NCBI GenBank assembly: GCA_027924645.1
Contig: BSBN01001965.1
Coordinates: 15,118,001 to 15,182,000 of the forward strand
From: Cunninghamia lanceolata
Taxonomy: Eukaryota > Streptophyta > Pinopsida > Cupressales > Cupressaceae
Length of the DNA stretch: 64,000 nt
Direction: 5' to 3'
In this document: positions 36,931 to 48,833 of the stretch, piece after piece
Layout of the letters: each line of letters starts with the position of its first letter
Position numbering within the stretch: the stretch's first letter is position 1
Notes under the pieces: generated by a model
Databases searched by the model: none
Told to the model about the DNA's origin: nothing
The model's input: the letters and a program-made list of their open reading frames with translations, nothing else
Position numbers and translations under genes: made by a program

Positions 36931-38418
36931 ATAGCCTCTATAATCTCCCTACATGCTAACTTTAAAGACCTAGTAATACAAAACTTATCTAGAGATGAGT
37001 ATTATGAACAAGTGAAACAGGCTCTGCACCTAAACCCTAAGGACCCAAGATATGACGGATTCAGTTTTGAATCCAATGGATTGATGAGATTCAAGGGAAG
37101 AATCTACGTTCCTGATTTAGTAGAACTTAGAAACCTTGTGTGGAAGGAAGTTCACTATGCTCCTTACTCTGGACACCCTGGTGTAACAAAACTATTAGCA
37201 GAAGTCAAGCTGCTATATTTCTGGAAGGGAATGAAAAGCGATGCTACAAAGTTTGTAGCTAGCTGTTTGGAGTGTCAGAGAGTTAAAGCAGAACACCAAC
37301 ATCTTGCTGGATTGTTATACCCGCATGATATCCTGGAATGGAAATGGCAAGTTGTTAGTATGGATTTTGTCCAGGGGTTACCAATGTCTAAGAATAGGCA
37401 TGATGCAATATTGGTTGTTGTGGATAAACTAACCAAGGTCACACATTTCATACCGGGAAATTTGACAGATGGAGCACATCTTTTGGCTTGAAAATTTGTG
37501 CAAGAAATTTTTAGATTGCATGGGGTACCTGAAAAGATTATATCTGATAGAGATGCTCGGATAACTTCACGGTTTTGGCAAACCTTGTTTTCTGCATTAG
37601 GGACTAAACTGAATGTAAGTACTGCTTATCATCTCGAAACTGATGGACAAACAGAAAGAGTAAATTAGGTATTAGAAGACCTTTTGAGAATGTATTGCAT
37701 GGATCAGCAATACAGATGGGAGGAATATCTACCTCTTATCGAATTTGCCTATAACAACTCTTATCATTCTGCCATTAAGATGGCGCCATTTGAAGCATTA
37801 TATGGAAGGAAATGCAGAACTCCTATAAGCTGGGATAAGCTGGAAGATAGGATAAGCATTGGACCTGAAATGCTTGCTGATATGGAAGAGAAAGTAAAAA
37901 TGATTAGGAAGAGGTTGGCAGAAGCCAATGACAGACAAAAGAGTTATGCAGATCGCAAATGAGTGCCTAGACACTTCTCTGTTGGTGAGAAAGTGCTTTT
38001 GCGAGTGAAATCCCAAAAGAGTTCTATAAAATTTGGTAAATCTTCAAAATTGGCTCCTCATTATGTCGGACCTTTCAAAGTTCTAGAGATTATCAATCCA
38101 GTTGCCTACAAATTTGCTCTACCTCCAGCCTTGTCTAAGACGGATAATGTTTTTCATGTTTCGTATTTAAAGAAATATTTTGTAGGTAATAAACACATCC
38201 TTAATTGGAATTCCTTATAGATGCAAGAACCCGGGGTGGTTGTGATCGAGCCACTCAAGGTGCTCGAAATGCGTAAACTTCGTTTACGTAATAGAGAAGT
38301 TTTGCAATGCAAAATTTAGTGGGACCAATATGGCGAGGATAGCGCCACTTGGGAAGACTATAAAGACATTTACCAAAGATTTCCTAAACTTTTCAAAGAC
38401 ATTAATATTGCACTATAA
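36931..38418 (+). pseudogene. Integrase and chromodomain of the large chromovirus
   Basis: The zinc-binding region has HYAPYSGHPG and CLECQ (about 37150-37280). The core has the DD35E residues in VSMDFVQG (about 37357), ISDRDARIT (about 37540) and DGQTERVN (about 37642). The GPF/Y module (GPFKVLEIINPVAYK) begins near 38070. A short chromodomain ends the frame at TAA 38416 (EVLQCKI, stop, WDQYGEDSATWEDY). Stops at 37489, 37666, 37960, 38218 and 38329 interrupt one continuous frame. The chromodomain probably guides insertion to particular histone marks, which makes the H3-like ORF in the same element noteworthy. Confidence 0.92.
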
Positions 38419-38479
38419 AAAGTTTGCTTTAAGTTTAAATTTTGCTTGATAAACATAATCATCGGGGATGATGATTTTT

Positions 38480-38491
38480 AAAGGGGAAGGA
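38480..38491 (+). other. Polypurine tract of the large chromovirus
   Basis: AAAGGGGAAGGA lies two bases before the TG of the 3' LTR. Confidence 0.88.
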
Positions 38492-38493
38492 TA

Positions 38494-41400
38494 TGTTACA
38501 TCCCACTTTTTGGAATCGATTATGCTATTTATTTTCTTGAAAATTTTAGTAATATAATATGTTGTGGAGGACATGGAAACTGATGATTTATTATACAAAG
38601 TTCTATGAAATTTTAGAATCTATTGATTAAGATCAATGGGATATTGTTGACTAAATGTCCTTTTTGTTAAGTAAAATGATGTTTTGGATATATTATGCTT
38701 TGATTTGGAACATAGGTGCTTTGACCACAAAATTGTATGTGAGATTGTCATTGCAGGAATAGGTGGACCATGTTCGACAGGAAGAGAAAGTATCTTTGAG
38801 AGAGAGTATAGACTCTGGAAATTAACCATGGGTGTTTGTTACTGAAAATGCCAAATAGGTAGTTAAACCTTGAAGGCATCAATTAAGTCTTGTTTGTCAG
38901 CTGGGATAGTTAAACTAGATGTCAACATCTGAAGATAAGGTGTAACTTTCTTTTCGTAAGTCATCATATTGAATCTTGGAATCAACGATGTTGTCGTAAG
39001 TCCACCAAGGCGAGTTGACTTATATAGACGATCATTATTTCATTTATAGGTAATTAAATGAATCTACTTGTGGCAGATTCGTGAATCACGTCTCGTAGTC
39101 GAAAGATGCGAGAAGTTGTTTTGTGCGTCTAAAGATTTAGAAACCTTATGATGCGTTACGACCAATCCGTCGTGATTGCCGTAGAAACGCGTCGAACTTG
39201 TGTTGTGAATCTATTCTTTTTGGAGATCGAGGAATGTCGATTTTGAAGCCATAACGTGTAATAAATTGTTTTGGTCATTGTTGGGATTGAGTCTTTGTCT
39301 TCTAGCTTTGATCGTGAGATATTATCGATCTAACCTTGAGTTTCCTTATTTAAGTTGGTCTTTATCTCTTTTCTTTTTCGACCAAAAAGTTACTCTAGAC
39401 ATTTCTTAACCGATGTCTTGTCAAGTTTAACCCCACTTTTAGCTTTCAGTTGCTCTTGGAGAATTAGATGCCTCATGTTTGAGTGAGATTTGATCAATAA
39501 GTCCTCACCATTGATTGGATCTGTCTCAATGTGCTAAATATTTACCATAGTAATTCATGAACCTTCGGGCCTATGCATGCCATCATGAAGTGTGTCTCTA
39601 TTCAAGCAAATGTGGGATGTAGAGATGCCAAGCGTGATGTATGCCTTGTAAGAATGGCTTAGATATTATGCCATGTATTTTCTTCTTCCCTTGATATTCA
39701 TGTTGTTTGATAAGTTTGCGCAACCTCAACATGTAGTGCACTATGTTCATCAAAACTAATATCTCCCATTATCACAACATTATAAAAAACCATTTCCATT
39801 CAAGTCTTTACGATTAGCCTCATTATGTAAAGCTTAGATTCAATTTCTCCGTGGCACGAGAGGGAGGTAGATAAGCAGTTGTGATAGAAGTATAACCATT
39901 AAAGTTAATGCCGATGCTCCATCATGGTGAGGGGGCAAAAGCATCGGTTTGCAGTTATTGAAAGAGGATAGGAAACCGCAGTAAGGTGGAGCCTTTTGCT
40001 ATGCTTTAGGAGGTATTAGTTATGCAGTGAGGGAAGAAAGTGGGACGAAGTTGAATGTTGTTGGAATGGTGGATTGTGGGCGGTAGGTGGCAGTTGAGAA
40101 GTGGGAGATTCCATCGACGAGGGAGTGGAATGTGGTGAGAGGTCTGTCGTGGTTTTGGAGAAAAAATGGCAGAGAGCTAACGGAAGGATCTTACCTGTGG
40201 TGGTCAGGCAGGAGATAAGAGATAGGGGGAGTTGTTGTTGAGGGGGGTCGCTATGTAGAAAGGAGAAAGATGCCAGATAAGAGAGAGTTTTGAAAACCTG
40301 ATGAGACACAATTAGCAAGAGGAGAATGTGGAACTTGCCACAGCAATCATCAACTCTGTCGACAGGTTCATTTCCCATTCTCTTCTTTTTCACAGTTTCA
40401 ACCAGTAGTGTGTCTCATCTATGCAAGGATAAATACGTTTACAATGATTAGAATAGGATGACAATGTAATGCTATGGCAATTTCTGTGTGAGGTTTATCC
40501 ATAAAAATGGTATTACTGCTGTGTGTTGATATTGGAAAACTTAGAAATAGTTTCATGGTTGTTTTTAGTATTTGAGAACTTAGAAACTAGATCATTGTCT
40601 TTCATAATTGTCATTGCATGATGATAGAACATAGTTCTTAATGTGCATTCATCTAGGAATGATCACTGCATGATACAAATGTAAACTACAACTTCAAACA
40701 ATCAGTAAAGACGTAAGTTAAAAGAAGTTCCTTTAAGACTGAGATATCAACTTAAAACTACCCTTGGAGCACTTGAAACAATAGCTCCATAGTGAGAAAA
40801 CACTTTGCTCCACGTGTGTGTTGTGTAGGAGATTAAAACCACAGATTTTAAAGCATGTTTGATGTAAACTTTAATGTGTTTGATAGCTGAAGTTGTAGTT
40901 GCAACCAGCTAGAGTCATTTTCATCTTATATCTTTAGTTAGAGGTCGACCATGTGTTTTGTCATCTCTAAATTTGTAAGAAAGATTCCAAACCTTTTTTT
41001 TTATCTTATTTACGACACTATTCTCTATGAAACATGTGAAACAAATTCACTTGGAAAGGGGAGTAGGAAGTTAAAGTTTTAGTAATGGTCAAAAACTATC
41101 ATGGTTTTGTAATAAACAAGTAAGGTGGGAAAAAGCTGCATTTGAATCTAGATTATGTTGCATGTGATGATTCTAGTGTTGTATTTATTTTGCAGACTCT
41201 TATGGGCCTTAAGCCTATAAATTCCAGGATAACGAGAAATTGTTGTAGGTACTTGAATATGTTGTACAAACATGGGAACCGAGTAAACAAGTATGAAACC
41301 ACTTAGGAGTGGGCATTATTAAAAGATATTTTTACATGAATATGGGATTATGAAACCCTAAACTCAGGATTAGAGTAAATGATGCACCATGCGCTATTGC

Positions 41401-42124
41401 AGGAGAAAATCCTAAAACCTTGAGGTCATCGAGGTCGACAATTGTCTAAACCATACTAATAGCAAACTGTAGGATTTCAATTAGTTCAAGTCGAGTAGGG
41501 TGGGTGAACTAAGTACATGCGTTCTGAGAATGCTATTTTAAAATAAATCCTTTGGCCAAGGTGGCGTACTATCCTCAAGTGCATCGAATGTTCACTGTGA
41601 CTGGATGGCATTTCTTGTGGAGAGTCGTGCATGACTAGAGGGTATCTAGGGATATGCACGATAACAAGACACGTAAGTTACAACACCAGAGCTCAGATGG
41701 CAAAAACTGATGGTTACCCTAAGTCTATCCTCTTGAGTAGGGTAGGGCCACTTCCGGTTAGGAAGGAGTGCGAGAGACCGATGGTCTGTGGTTGGAGGTT
41801 AAGCTCCTTGAAGATACTTTCTCTTCCAAATACTGAGGATTGCCTAGTCTTTAATGTGATGGGTCAACAATCGAGATGCATGTTAATGGTATGTTTCCAA
41901 TATATTATTTGTTTCAAGAAAATTGCAAATTGTTAAAGAACAAAATGTTTATTATCTATCATTTCTTTCAGTTTTATGAAAATGAGATCATGTTTATATT
42001 AAATTGAAAAATGTTATACTTGGTAATAGATAAGTTCTTTTGTATTTGATTACCTAGTTAGAAAAAAAAAAATTACCTTTGTGAAAACCTAGTTTTTCTT
42101 GTCAATTTGGATATGGTTGTCACA
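38494..42124 (+). repeat. 3' LTR (3.6 kb) with a single core unit
   Basis: It starts TGTTACATCCCAC and ends ATGGTTGTCACA, followed by AGATA. Its arms match those of the 5' LTR. Confidence 0.9.
38885..41377. repeat. Single copy of the 2.5-kb LTR unit in the 3' LTR
   Basis: 2493 bp from AAGTCTTGTTTGTC to GGATTAGAGTA, homologous to the three tandem units of the 5' LTR and with neither of their deletions. The minus-strand open frame at 40393-40016 is not considered a gene: its equivalents are broken in the other units. Confidence 0.9.
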
Positions 42125-42129
42125 AGATA
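42125..42129. repeat. Target site duplication AGATA (right copy)
   Basis: Exact repeat of 24658-24662 at the other end of the element. Confidence 0.9.
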
Positions 42130-43715
42130 AGTTTAAGGAATGTTGATCAGCCAAATGGTCAAATTCTTTGTATATGAACTCCTGAGCATAATAATGATGT
42201 CTGCAACCATTTGTTTGATAAAATGTGCACTAATTTCTCATTTTTTAGATGGAAGGTTTCTGCTAAGTGGCCATAGGGGGGTTTGCCAGTAGATCAGGAG
42301 AAGTTAGTTTATTTTCTAGCTAGTAGAGTTTGTAGTTCCTTGAAGGAGAACAATTCTCTAGCATGGAGTCCAAGCCTGAAAGGTGTGTATTCTATAGCTT
42401 CTATATATCGGGTGCTGGATAGGCAGAAGTTTGGGGAGATGGAATCTTCTTGGTGGAAGTTTGTGTGGAATAACTTTGGGTGGCCTAAATATATTTTCTT
42501 CCTTTGGTTGGTAGCTTAGAATCATTGTCTCACTTGGGATAATCTTTAGAAAAGGGGTTTTCAGGGGCCGTCCATTTGTTTCCTTTGCAATCAGGGGGAG
42601 GAGTCTCAGGCTCATTTGTTCTTTCAGTGTCCTCATGCTTAGGAGATTTGGTACTTTTTGTGGGGTGCTTGGAAGCAGGCTTGTGTTCATGCTTCTTCTT
42701 AGTTGATTTTTGGAGAAGTTTGGGTAGACCCCTAGCTAAAGCTTATTTTTTGCAAGTGGCTTGGAATATTGGTCCTTTTATTTTATGGCAGCTTTGGTCT
42801 GAAAGGAATCAAAGAATTTTTTAGGGGAGGAAGTTGGTGGTTCAACAGGTGTAGCAGAGGATTCTTAGTATGCTTTAGGAAACCCTTGCAGCTAAGTGTG
42901 ATCTCTCTACTCAGTTAGCCATTGGGGAGGTGTAGATTGCACAAAATCTGAGTCTAGTTGTTGGAGGTTCATGCTCTACTTGGTCAAGGAAAAGGGGTCA
43001 ACTTAAGAGCAAGATTGAGAGAGATGGTCGGTGGTCCCCTCCACCTCCAGGTATTATTATGATCAATACCGATGGTTCTTCCAGGGGGAATCTTGGTCAT
43101 ACTGGGATTGGGGGGATAGGAAGAGATAGCCATGGTTCTATCTTTTCTTTCTTCTCTATCTATAAAGGACATCAAACTAATAATTTGATGGAAGCTCTTA
43201 CTATTCTCTATGCTCTGGAAAATGGGTGTGCTTTGGGATGGCACATGGTTATCTATGAATTTGATTCCTAGGTGGTGATTAATCTTCTGAATGAGTAGGT
43301 TGTGGATGGGGTGCAATGGAAATTGACATTAGTGGTTCGACAAATTAGTCTATTCAGTCACTTGATGGAGTTTATTTCATGTGTCCATGTCCCTAGGGAA
43401 TGGAACTGTGTGGGCTTGGCCAAGTGGGGTTCAGAGCAGGAGGGAGCTTGGAATGTTGAGAGTTGGGATCAGTTATCCCATGAAGTTATTCAAAATTTTG
43501 AAAGGTTGATCTCAGCAGATATGGATGGTTAGTTGAGGCTCATGTTTGGAGCTTTGGGGTTTTTGATGCCCCTCTTGTTCTGGTTTGGCTAGTTATTTTA
43601 ATGGTGCTTTGTTCTGGACTTATGTTGTTTCTGGAGGTGGTTGCCCTCCTAGTTTTGTACTGTTGATTTATTTTATTAATAAATTTTTACCCCTTTTTTA
43701 AACAAAAAAAAAAAA
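42130..43715 (+). pseudogene. Plant LINE 3' end: zinc-binding region, RNase H and poly(A)
   Basis: Non-LTR retrotransposons copy themselves at the target site. The first frame gives a zf-RVT-like region (YSIASIYRVLD, WWKFVWNNFGWPK, FFLWLVA, then ICFLCNQGEESQAHLFFQCP). An RNase H of the type found in plant LINEs follows (INTDGSSRGN near 43060, GGIGRD, NLMEALTILYAL, YEFDS, and VHVPREWN near 43385). Several stops and shifts are present, including TAG at 42517. The sequence ends in an A run at 43704-43715 after AATAAA-like words. The reverse transcriptase is missing, because the left part was cut off by the chromovirus insertion or truncated earlier. The frame at 42130 continues across the insertion point into 24600-24662. 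Confidence 0.85.
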
Positions 43716-45045
43716 CTTTATCACCTCTTACAACTTGTTCTATAGACATTTTTAAAAATACATTTTAATTTTTGAGTATTTTCTTAAAATATAAGGGGTG
43801 CATACTGAGTGTTCCATTTTCAAGATGCATCCACTATATAAATTATTATTTATATAAGGTTTGGAGAAAAATACTGCACTTATGACTAGATCTTACCTAA
43901 TTTTACAAAATAATTAACAAATATTAAAAGGGTGGGTACATGTCTCATATTATACTATAATTCTATGACAAAAATAAGACCACTTTATGTACCTTGAATA
44001 ACTCTCTTATTCTTATCCGTTTAATATAAAACTTAATAATTTAAAAACAACATTCCAAACATTTATATTCTTATTTTTGTAAACATCTCAAATTCCTAAA
44101 GGAAAAACAAGCCACCAATCCACATCTTCAAAGTTCAAACATAAGCATCTCAAATTACTCTTTAAACAATCTATTTCGAAATTAGTTCAAAGTAAAATGC
44201 AAAATATAATTTAAAGAAGTTGCACAAACAATTTAGCATGTATGGTTCTCAGCTAGGCAAAGGCCCTAACTTTTTAGATTTTTATGTCAATTGGCATTGT
44301 CTACAAGATGTTTGGTCCATTTCAAGGATGCTCTACATTTGATGTTTGTATGATTGTATTTAATTGTTTTTATTGTAAAATATAATTAAAATTTCAGTAA
44401 CATAATACCACATTTTAAGGGATGAATTTTAGTTAGACCATTTAAATTCTTATAGGACTATTTTTACATATTAAATTTTTTTTTTTTCAAAATAAAACAT
44501 ACATTAATATTGGAAAGATAACTTCAAATGAACAATAACCATTAAAAAAACTTGATGGACAGGCAGGGTCGACCGTCAAATTTAGGTAATGAAGTCTAGG
44601 AAGGTTGTTTGCATGAATTGCTGTGTTGGCCATCTGAAGGATGAAAAGTGTATAGCCCAAGCGAGATCGCTATAGATATTTCACCTTCAAGATTAAAACT
44701 ATTAAAAATAATAATAAAAAACCATCTGATTATATAGATATTTCACCTGCAGATTAAGACTATTAAAAGTCCATATCGTACACCGAATATTTTTTTCATT
44801 TTAAAGAAATTTGCAAGATTCAAAACAACGTAAAATGTTATGAGATTTTCACATTTTCACATTTTCACTGTATAGTAGACATAACTTGATTTTATAGTTT
44901 AATATAAAAAAGTGGTACACATTAATATTCAGCTGCAGAAGTAACTTACAAAAAATACTTCGTTACAGTTGAAAGTAAAGCTAATAAAAAAAATACTGGC
45001 AGCCCAACTCTCTACAGTTGAAAGTAAAGCAACTCATTATGGACA
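43716..45045. other. AT-rich intergenic DNA, no gene recognised
   Basis: No domains seen. A minus-strand stretch near 44560-44680 is less AT-rich but shows no clear frame. Confidence 0.5.
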
Positions 45046-45129
45046 TAGTTGTCGCCTATAATGAGTACGATTCCTTTTCCGGGCAAAAAGGACACAAGCG
45101 TGGCATATATCACTTTCTGGAGTACTGAC

Positions 45130-45416
45130 CAGGTTTGGAAATGTGAACTCAGAATCCTCTTTCTTATCAACATCTTCATTGCTTTGATCTCCATTTCTTT
45201 CGTCCTTTCTAATATCCTTCTTATTATGCACAAGTGCACAACACATAACATCAAAACTATTAGAAACAAGCATTTTACATGGAGATTTTCCAGGCTAGCT
45301 TAAAGTTTAAAAGCAAACATCATCAATCGAAAAATGATTAAGCAAACCTTGTCACTCTTTGGATTTGTGCGCTTTTTTTTGTTCTTTTTCATGGGAAGGG
45401 AGACGCAAGAACCCAT
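45130..45416 (-). CDS. Possible 5' end of a host gene: two exons, myristoylation-type N terminus
   Basis: On the minus strand a start at 45416 gives MGSCVSLPMKKNKKKRTNPK, a Gly2 N terminus of the kind that is myristoylated and held at membranes by following basic residues. Exon 1 (45416-45348, 69 nt) ends at a GTTTGC donor. An AG acceptor gives exon 2 (45294-45130, 165 nt, open throughout), starting PGKSPCKMLVSNS and ending FTFPNL before GTCAGT. Both lengths are multiples of three. Plant DUF1336/EDR2-like proteins often begin MGxCVS with a basic stretch, but I cannot confirm that family, and no further exons are evident at lower coordinates. It may be a gene fragment. The frame also stays open past the second donor to about 45037. 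Confidence 0.35.
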
Positions 45417-46379
45417 CTTTCCTTTCCTCTTGTTTCTTGTATTCTATTTCTTGCCTTTCAGTCTGCACTGACTCTGTAGTTTGATGCAATATGGGAGTAG
45501 GGTTTTTATCACAGTAATGAGCAGCCTTATTTCTTGCATGGGCAAAGGAGTTACAATTCTACGGGAAGTGAAAAACGTGATTAGGATTAAAGAGGGGTGT
45601 TTGTGCGCAGTGCAGTAAGTGCCTAAATAAATTAAAATTAATAGTGATGAAAGGGCAATAAATACATTAATCTTCTCTGTACTTGATCCGAGAAATATTT
45701 ATGGAAATATGTTTTTTTTTTAAATCTCGTGTGTGAAGGAAATAATACTAGATCCAAATATAATTAATGAAAAAATAAGTTCCACATATATAACGTTAGC
45801 TTACTGTCATGCCTTCATAAAGTTCTCATTTCCATAGTGTTTTCAGAAGCTTTCCACTATTTGCTTCAGCTCTTAAATGCTACAGAGAATTTTATGAAGG
45901 CACAAAGTAGTCTTGCATTTAAAAATAGACGTTAGGGTTATTTATTACCAAACTTATTATATTTCGATCTAATATTGATTCCTTCATATATGGGATAGAA
46001 AAACGAATATTATTGCATGGTTGCATTGTTCCCGAATCCTCACCACAATATTATTCTCCCACGTTAAGGGAAAATATACTTAAAGGTTAATCTAGGCCAA
46101 TTCAGTGAAATGCATATACATATTTAATTAATTTAGATTAATGATTTGGATAACTTTGAGGAGTTGTGCATAGGAGAAAATAATCATGTAAAGGAAACTT
46201 AAATTCTAATTACGATTAACTATCAACACTTAAGTTTAGATTAAAAGGAGACTTAAATTATTTAAACCTCCTTAATTACCATCAACTATCAACACTTAAG
46301 ATTAGATTAAAAAGGGAATTCAAATTAAACAAAATGCATTCATTAATATGAACTCCTTTTGACATGCTTTAAGGTAATT
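45417..46379. other. AT-rich DNA upstream of the putative minus-strand gene
   Basis: It could include a 5' leader or promoter of the minus-strand exons, but I can point to no specific element. Confidence 0.35.
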
Positions 46380-47615
46380 GGTTAATTTGCTTTGATGTCT
46401 AGTTGCTCAAACTAGGAGCATACATTTGCATTCAATTGTGTTGTTGAAATGGTTAGAGGCAACTCCAATTTATAGATTTTTGGAGGTCAAAATGACAGGC
46501 TAGGATTACAGATGAAGATTAGGATTCACAATGCTTAAGAGCTCTCAAACAAAGAGAATTAGACAAGTGTCAAAAGAGAATTGGATGCAAATGGAGGTTC
46601 CATGATTTAAGTGGATGGCTAAGATTAATGGGATACTCAAAATACTTTGGAGGAATTAATGTAAAGGAATAGTTTACATTTTATTCACATTTGAAATTTG
46701 TAAGGCATAAGGACAAACAAATTTTAAATTTGAGAAAAAAAGGAATGGAAGATTTGCCTTTGCCTCAAAATGCTACTTGTCATGTACATGCATGTACAAA
46801 ATATAACAAGTGGATCCTCTAGAAGTTTGGAGGATGTAATTATTGATTAATCATTAAATCAACCCATGTGCATGTGATTAGGAGGTAAATGATAATTAGA
46901 GGAAGTGAACAAATTTCAAATTAAATAAACAGGAATATTTATTTAACTTGTGGGAAAGGGGAATATGGTCTAGGATAAATAATTATTTTTCTAAGCTCAT
47001 ATTAGATGGAATAGTGATCTTTTGTGATGAAGGGGAATTGTGAAGATGTTGATAAAATATTATTTAATTAATACAAAAGTGAGAAGCTAGATAATTGATT
47101 AGAAGCTGATCAATTATGGTAGAATTAGTAATTGAGAAGTATTAATTTCAGGTGTTTATATTTTGTCCCTATTTGAAATGGCATTAAAATAATGTTATTT
47201 AAAAAATATATGACACTTGAAGAAAATAAAGAAAAATAAGGCCCGATTGATTGATAAATAATAGAAATAATGGATGAAAGTGATAATGGGATGATGCCCC
47301 CTCAAGAGGTCATGTGGGAAAAAAGGTGTCCAAGGGAGCTCGTGAAAGGAGAAAAGGAGGAAAAGAATGGATAGAGGAGGAAACACTATGAAGAACAAAA
47401 GAAAAATAATGAAAAACAGAGTTAGGATGAAGAAATGGGGCTAAAAAGAGTGAAACAGGTGAATAAATAGGGTTGGGGAGTGTAAAACCATTCATTTTAC
47501 CCTACCCATTAGTGAATTGAGTAGAGCGAGAAGGAATGAGCAGAGAAAAGATGGTGCATGTACCATCCATTGAGCATCAAAAAAATTGCACAGATATGCT
47601 AATTTGACCATTACA
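46380..47615 (-). repeat. Possible LTR relic on the minus strand with preceding polypurine tract
   Basis: On the minus strand, CAAAGCAGGGGAAAA (plus 47616-47630) is followed at once by TGTAATGG, the layout of a polypurine tract and 3' LTR start. About 1.1 kb further along that strand is a TATAAATTG promoter-like box (plus 46465-46474). The far end is not defined and no partner LTR is seen. A minus-strand frame at 47820-47611 may be the 3' end of that element's interior. Confidence 0.35.
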
Positions 47616-48185
47616 TTTTCCCCTGCTTTGAGGTGCATGTGAATACTAAAATAATCATGAATCTCAAACTATGTAGCATTCGTAAACAAGCATTTAATGT
47701 CAAAGGATATGAAAGAGTATCCATATAAAGTAGTAGACCTTGCAAGGCATCTTCATGTAAGTATGTCATTAAATGACATCTGCTATGTGAACCTACAAAA
47801 TAAATGAAAAATATTGTCACACCCCATTTTTGGACAACTAAATTATGCTATTTTGACTAATTATTAGTTAGATACTTGATAATACATTTTGAATCATGAT
47901 TAACAAGTATGTTTAGTGGATGAATCTAACAAGATAATTTACTTTAATTCATGATATGCTAAATTTAACATGTTCTCCAAAATGGGTAATAGAATAACTT
48001 TAAGAATATTTTTGATTAAAATATTTACTTCATGTTATAACTAATGTGGTTAATGGACTAACTACTATAATTGTTAATGAGGTGGATGAAATAAAATAGT
48101 TTTTCCCCTCCCAAATAAGGAGTGCAAGAATCACCGGAGAGAGGGAATCGGATCTAGTAAAATGGATAAGATGACATGCCTTGAG

Positions 48186-48288
<103 letters not shown>

Positions 48289-48510
48289 GTAATGTGTCAT
48301 TTTATATGTGTTCAAATACTTTTCTTATGTAGTAGGTATGTCAGCACCTTGCTTAGTAACATTGTCATAGTATGATGATGTAGTCAATTCCTTGTTTCCT
48401 TTTTCATAATAGTTCAGCTATTACATTTTTCCATTTAAGAATTATCAAGGAATGGAAGTCATTCACATTGCTAATGTTTAGTCATTTATTTGAAGAAGTA
48501 ATGATATATA

Positions 48511-48769
48511 GTTCTTTTTGTATTTTTGTTGCGCCAGGGGTATCCCTACGACCCAGCCCAGTGACCCAACCCACCTTACCTTGGACTTACAAGCTACCAA
48601 GTTGGGGTCAGGAGGGGGTGAGCTGGGGCGAGACTAATTCCTTGGGGATGCACGCAATAGCCTACAAACCACGTGCATTAGGTAAGCCCGGGGCTCAAAG
48701 TTAAACCAAAGACCTTGGGGAGCATACCCAAGACTCAAGCTAACTCTGTTATCCATGTGGGCTAGTAAA
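48511..48769 (-). mobile_element. tRNA-derived SINE-like element (1)
   Basis: A GC-richer block inside AT-rich DNA. On the minus strand it opens with TAGCCCACATGG, fitting an RNA polymerase III A box. A B-box-like CTTTGAGCCCC follows about 50 bases later, and it ends GGCGCAAC plus an A-rich tail. GATATATA occurs directly on both sides (48503-48510 and 48770-48777), a likely target duplication. The B box is imperfect, so the call is less firm than for its neighbour. Confidence 0.6.
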
Positions 48770-48787
48770 GATATATAATTTTATTTA

Positions 48788-48789
<2 letters not shown>

Positions 48790-48831
<42 letters not shown>
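48790..48831. repeat. (AT)n microsatellite
   Basis: A 42-bp alternating AT run adjacent to the right target duplication of SINE 1. Confidence 0.97.

Positions 48832-48833
<2 letters not shown>

Larger units (their letters stand above)
24663..42124 (+). mobile_element. Full-length 17.5-kb Ty3/gypsy chromovirus with giant unequal LTRs
   Basis: The element runs from TGTTACATCCC to TTGTCACA and is flanked by perfect AGATA duplications. Order: 8.5-kb 5' LTR, tRNA-Met primer site, a small extra ORF, gag, protease, reverse transcriptase, RNase H, integrase, chromodomain, polypurine tract, 3.6-kb 3' LTR. All gag-pol domains lie in one frame, as is usual for plant chromoviruses, and are interrupted only by stop codons. 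The LTRs together (12.1 kb) exceed the 5.3-kb interior. The 5' LTR is longer because a ~2.5-kb segment is repeated three times. It resembles Tekay-like chromoviruses in domain order; that clade name is inference. Confidence 0.92.

Noticed and set aside
40016..40393. 125-codon minus-strand frame in the 3' LTR
   Set aside because: The homologous segments in the three 5' LTR units do not keep this frame open, and it has no known motif.
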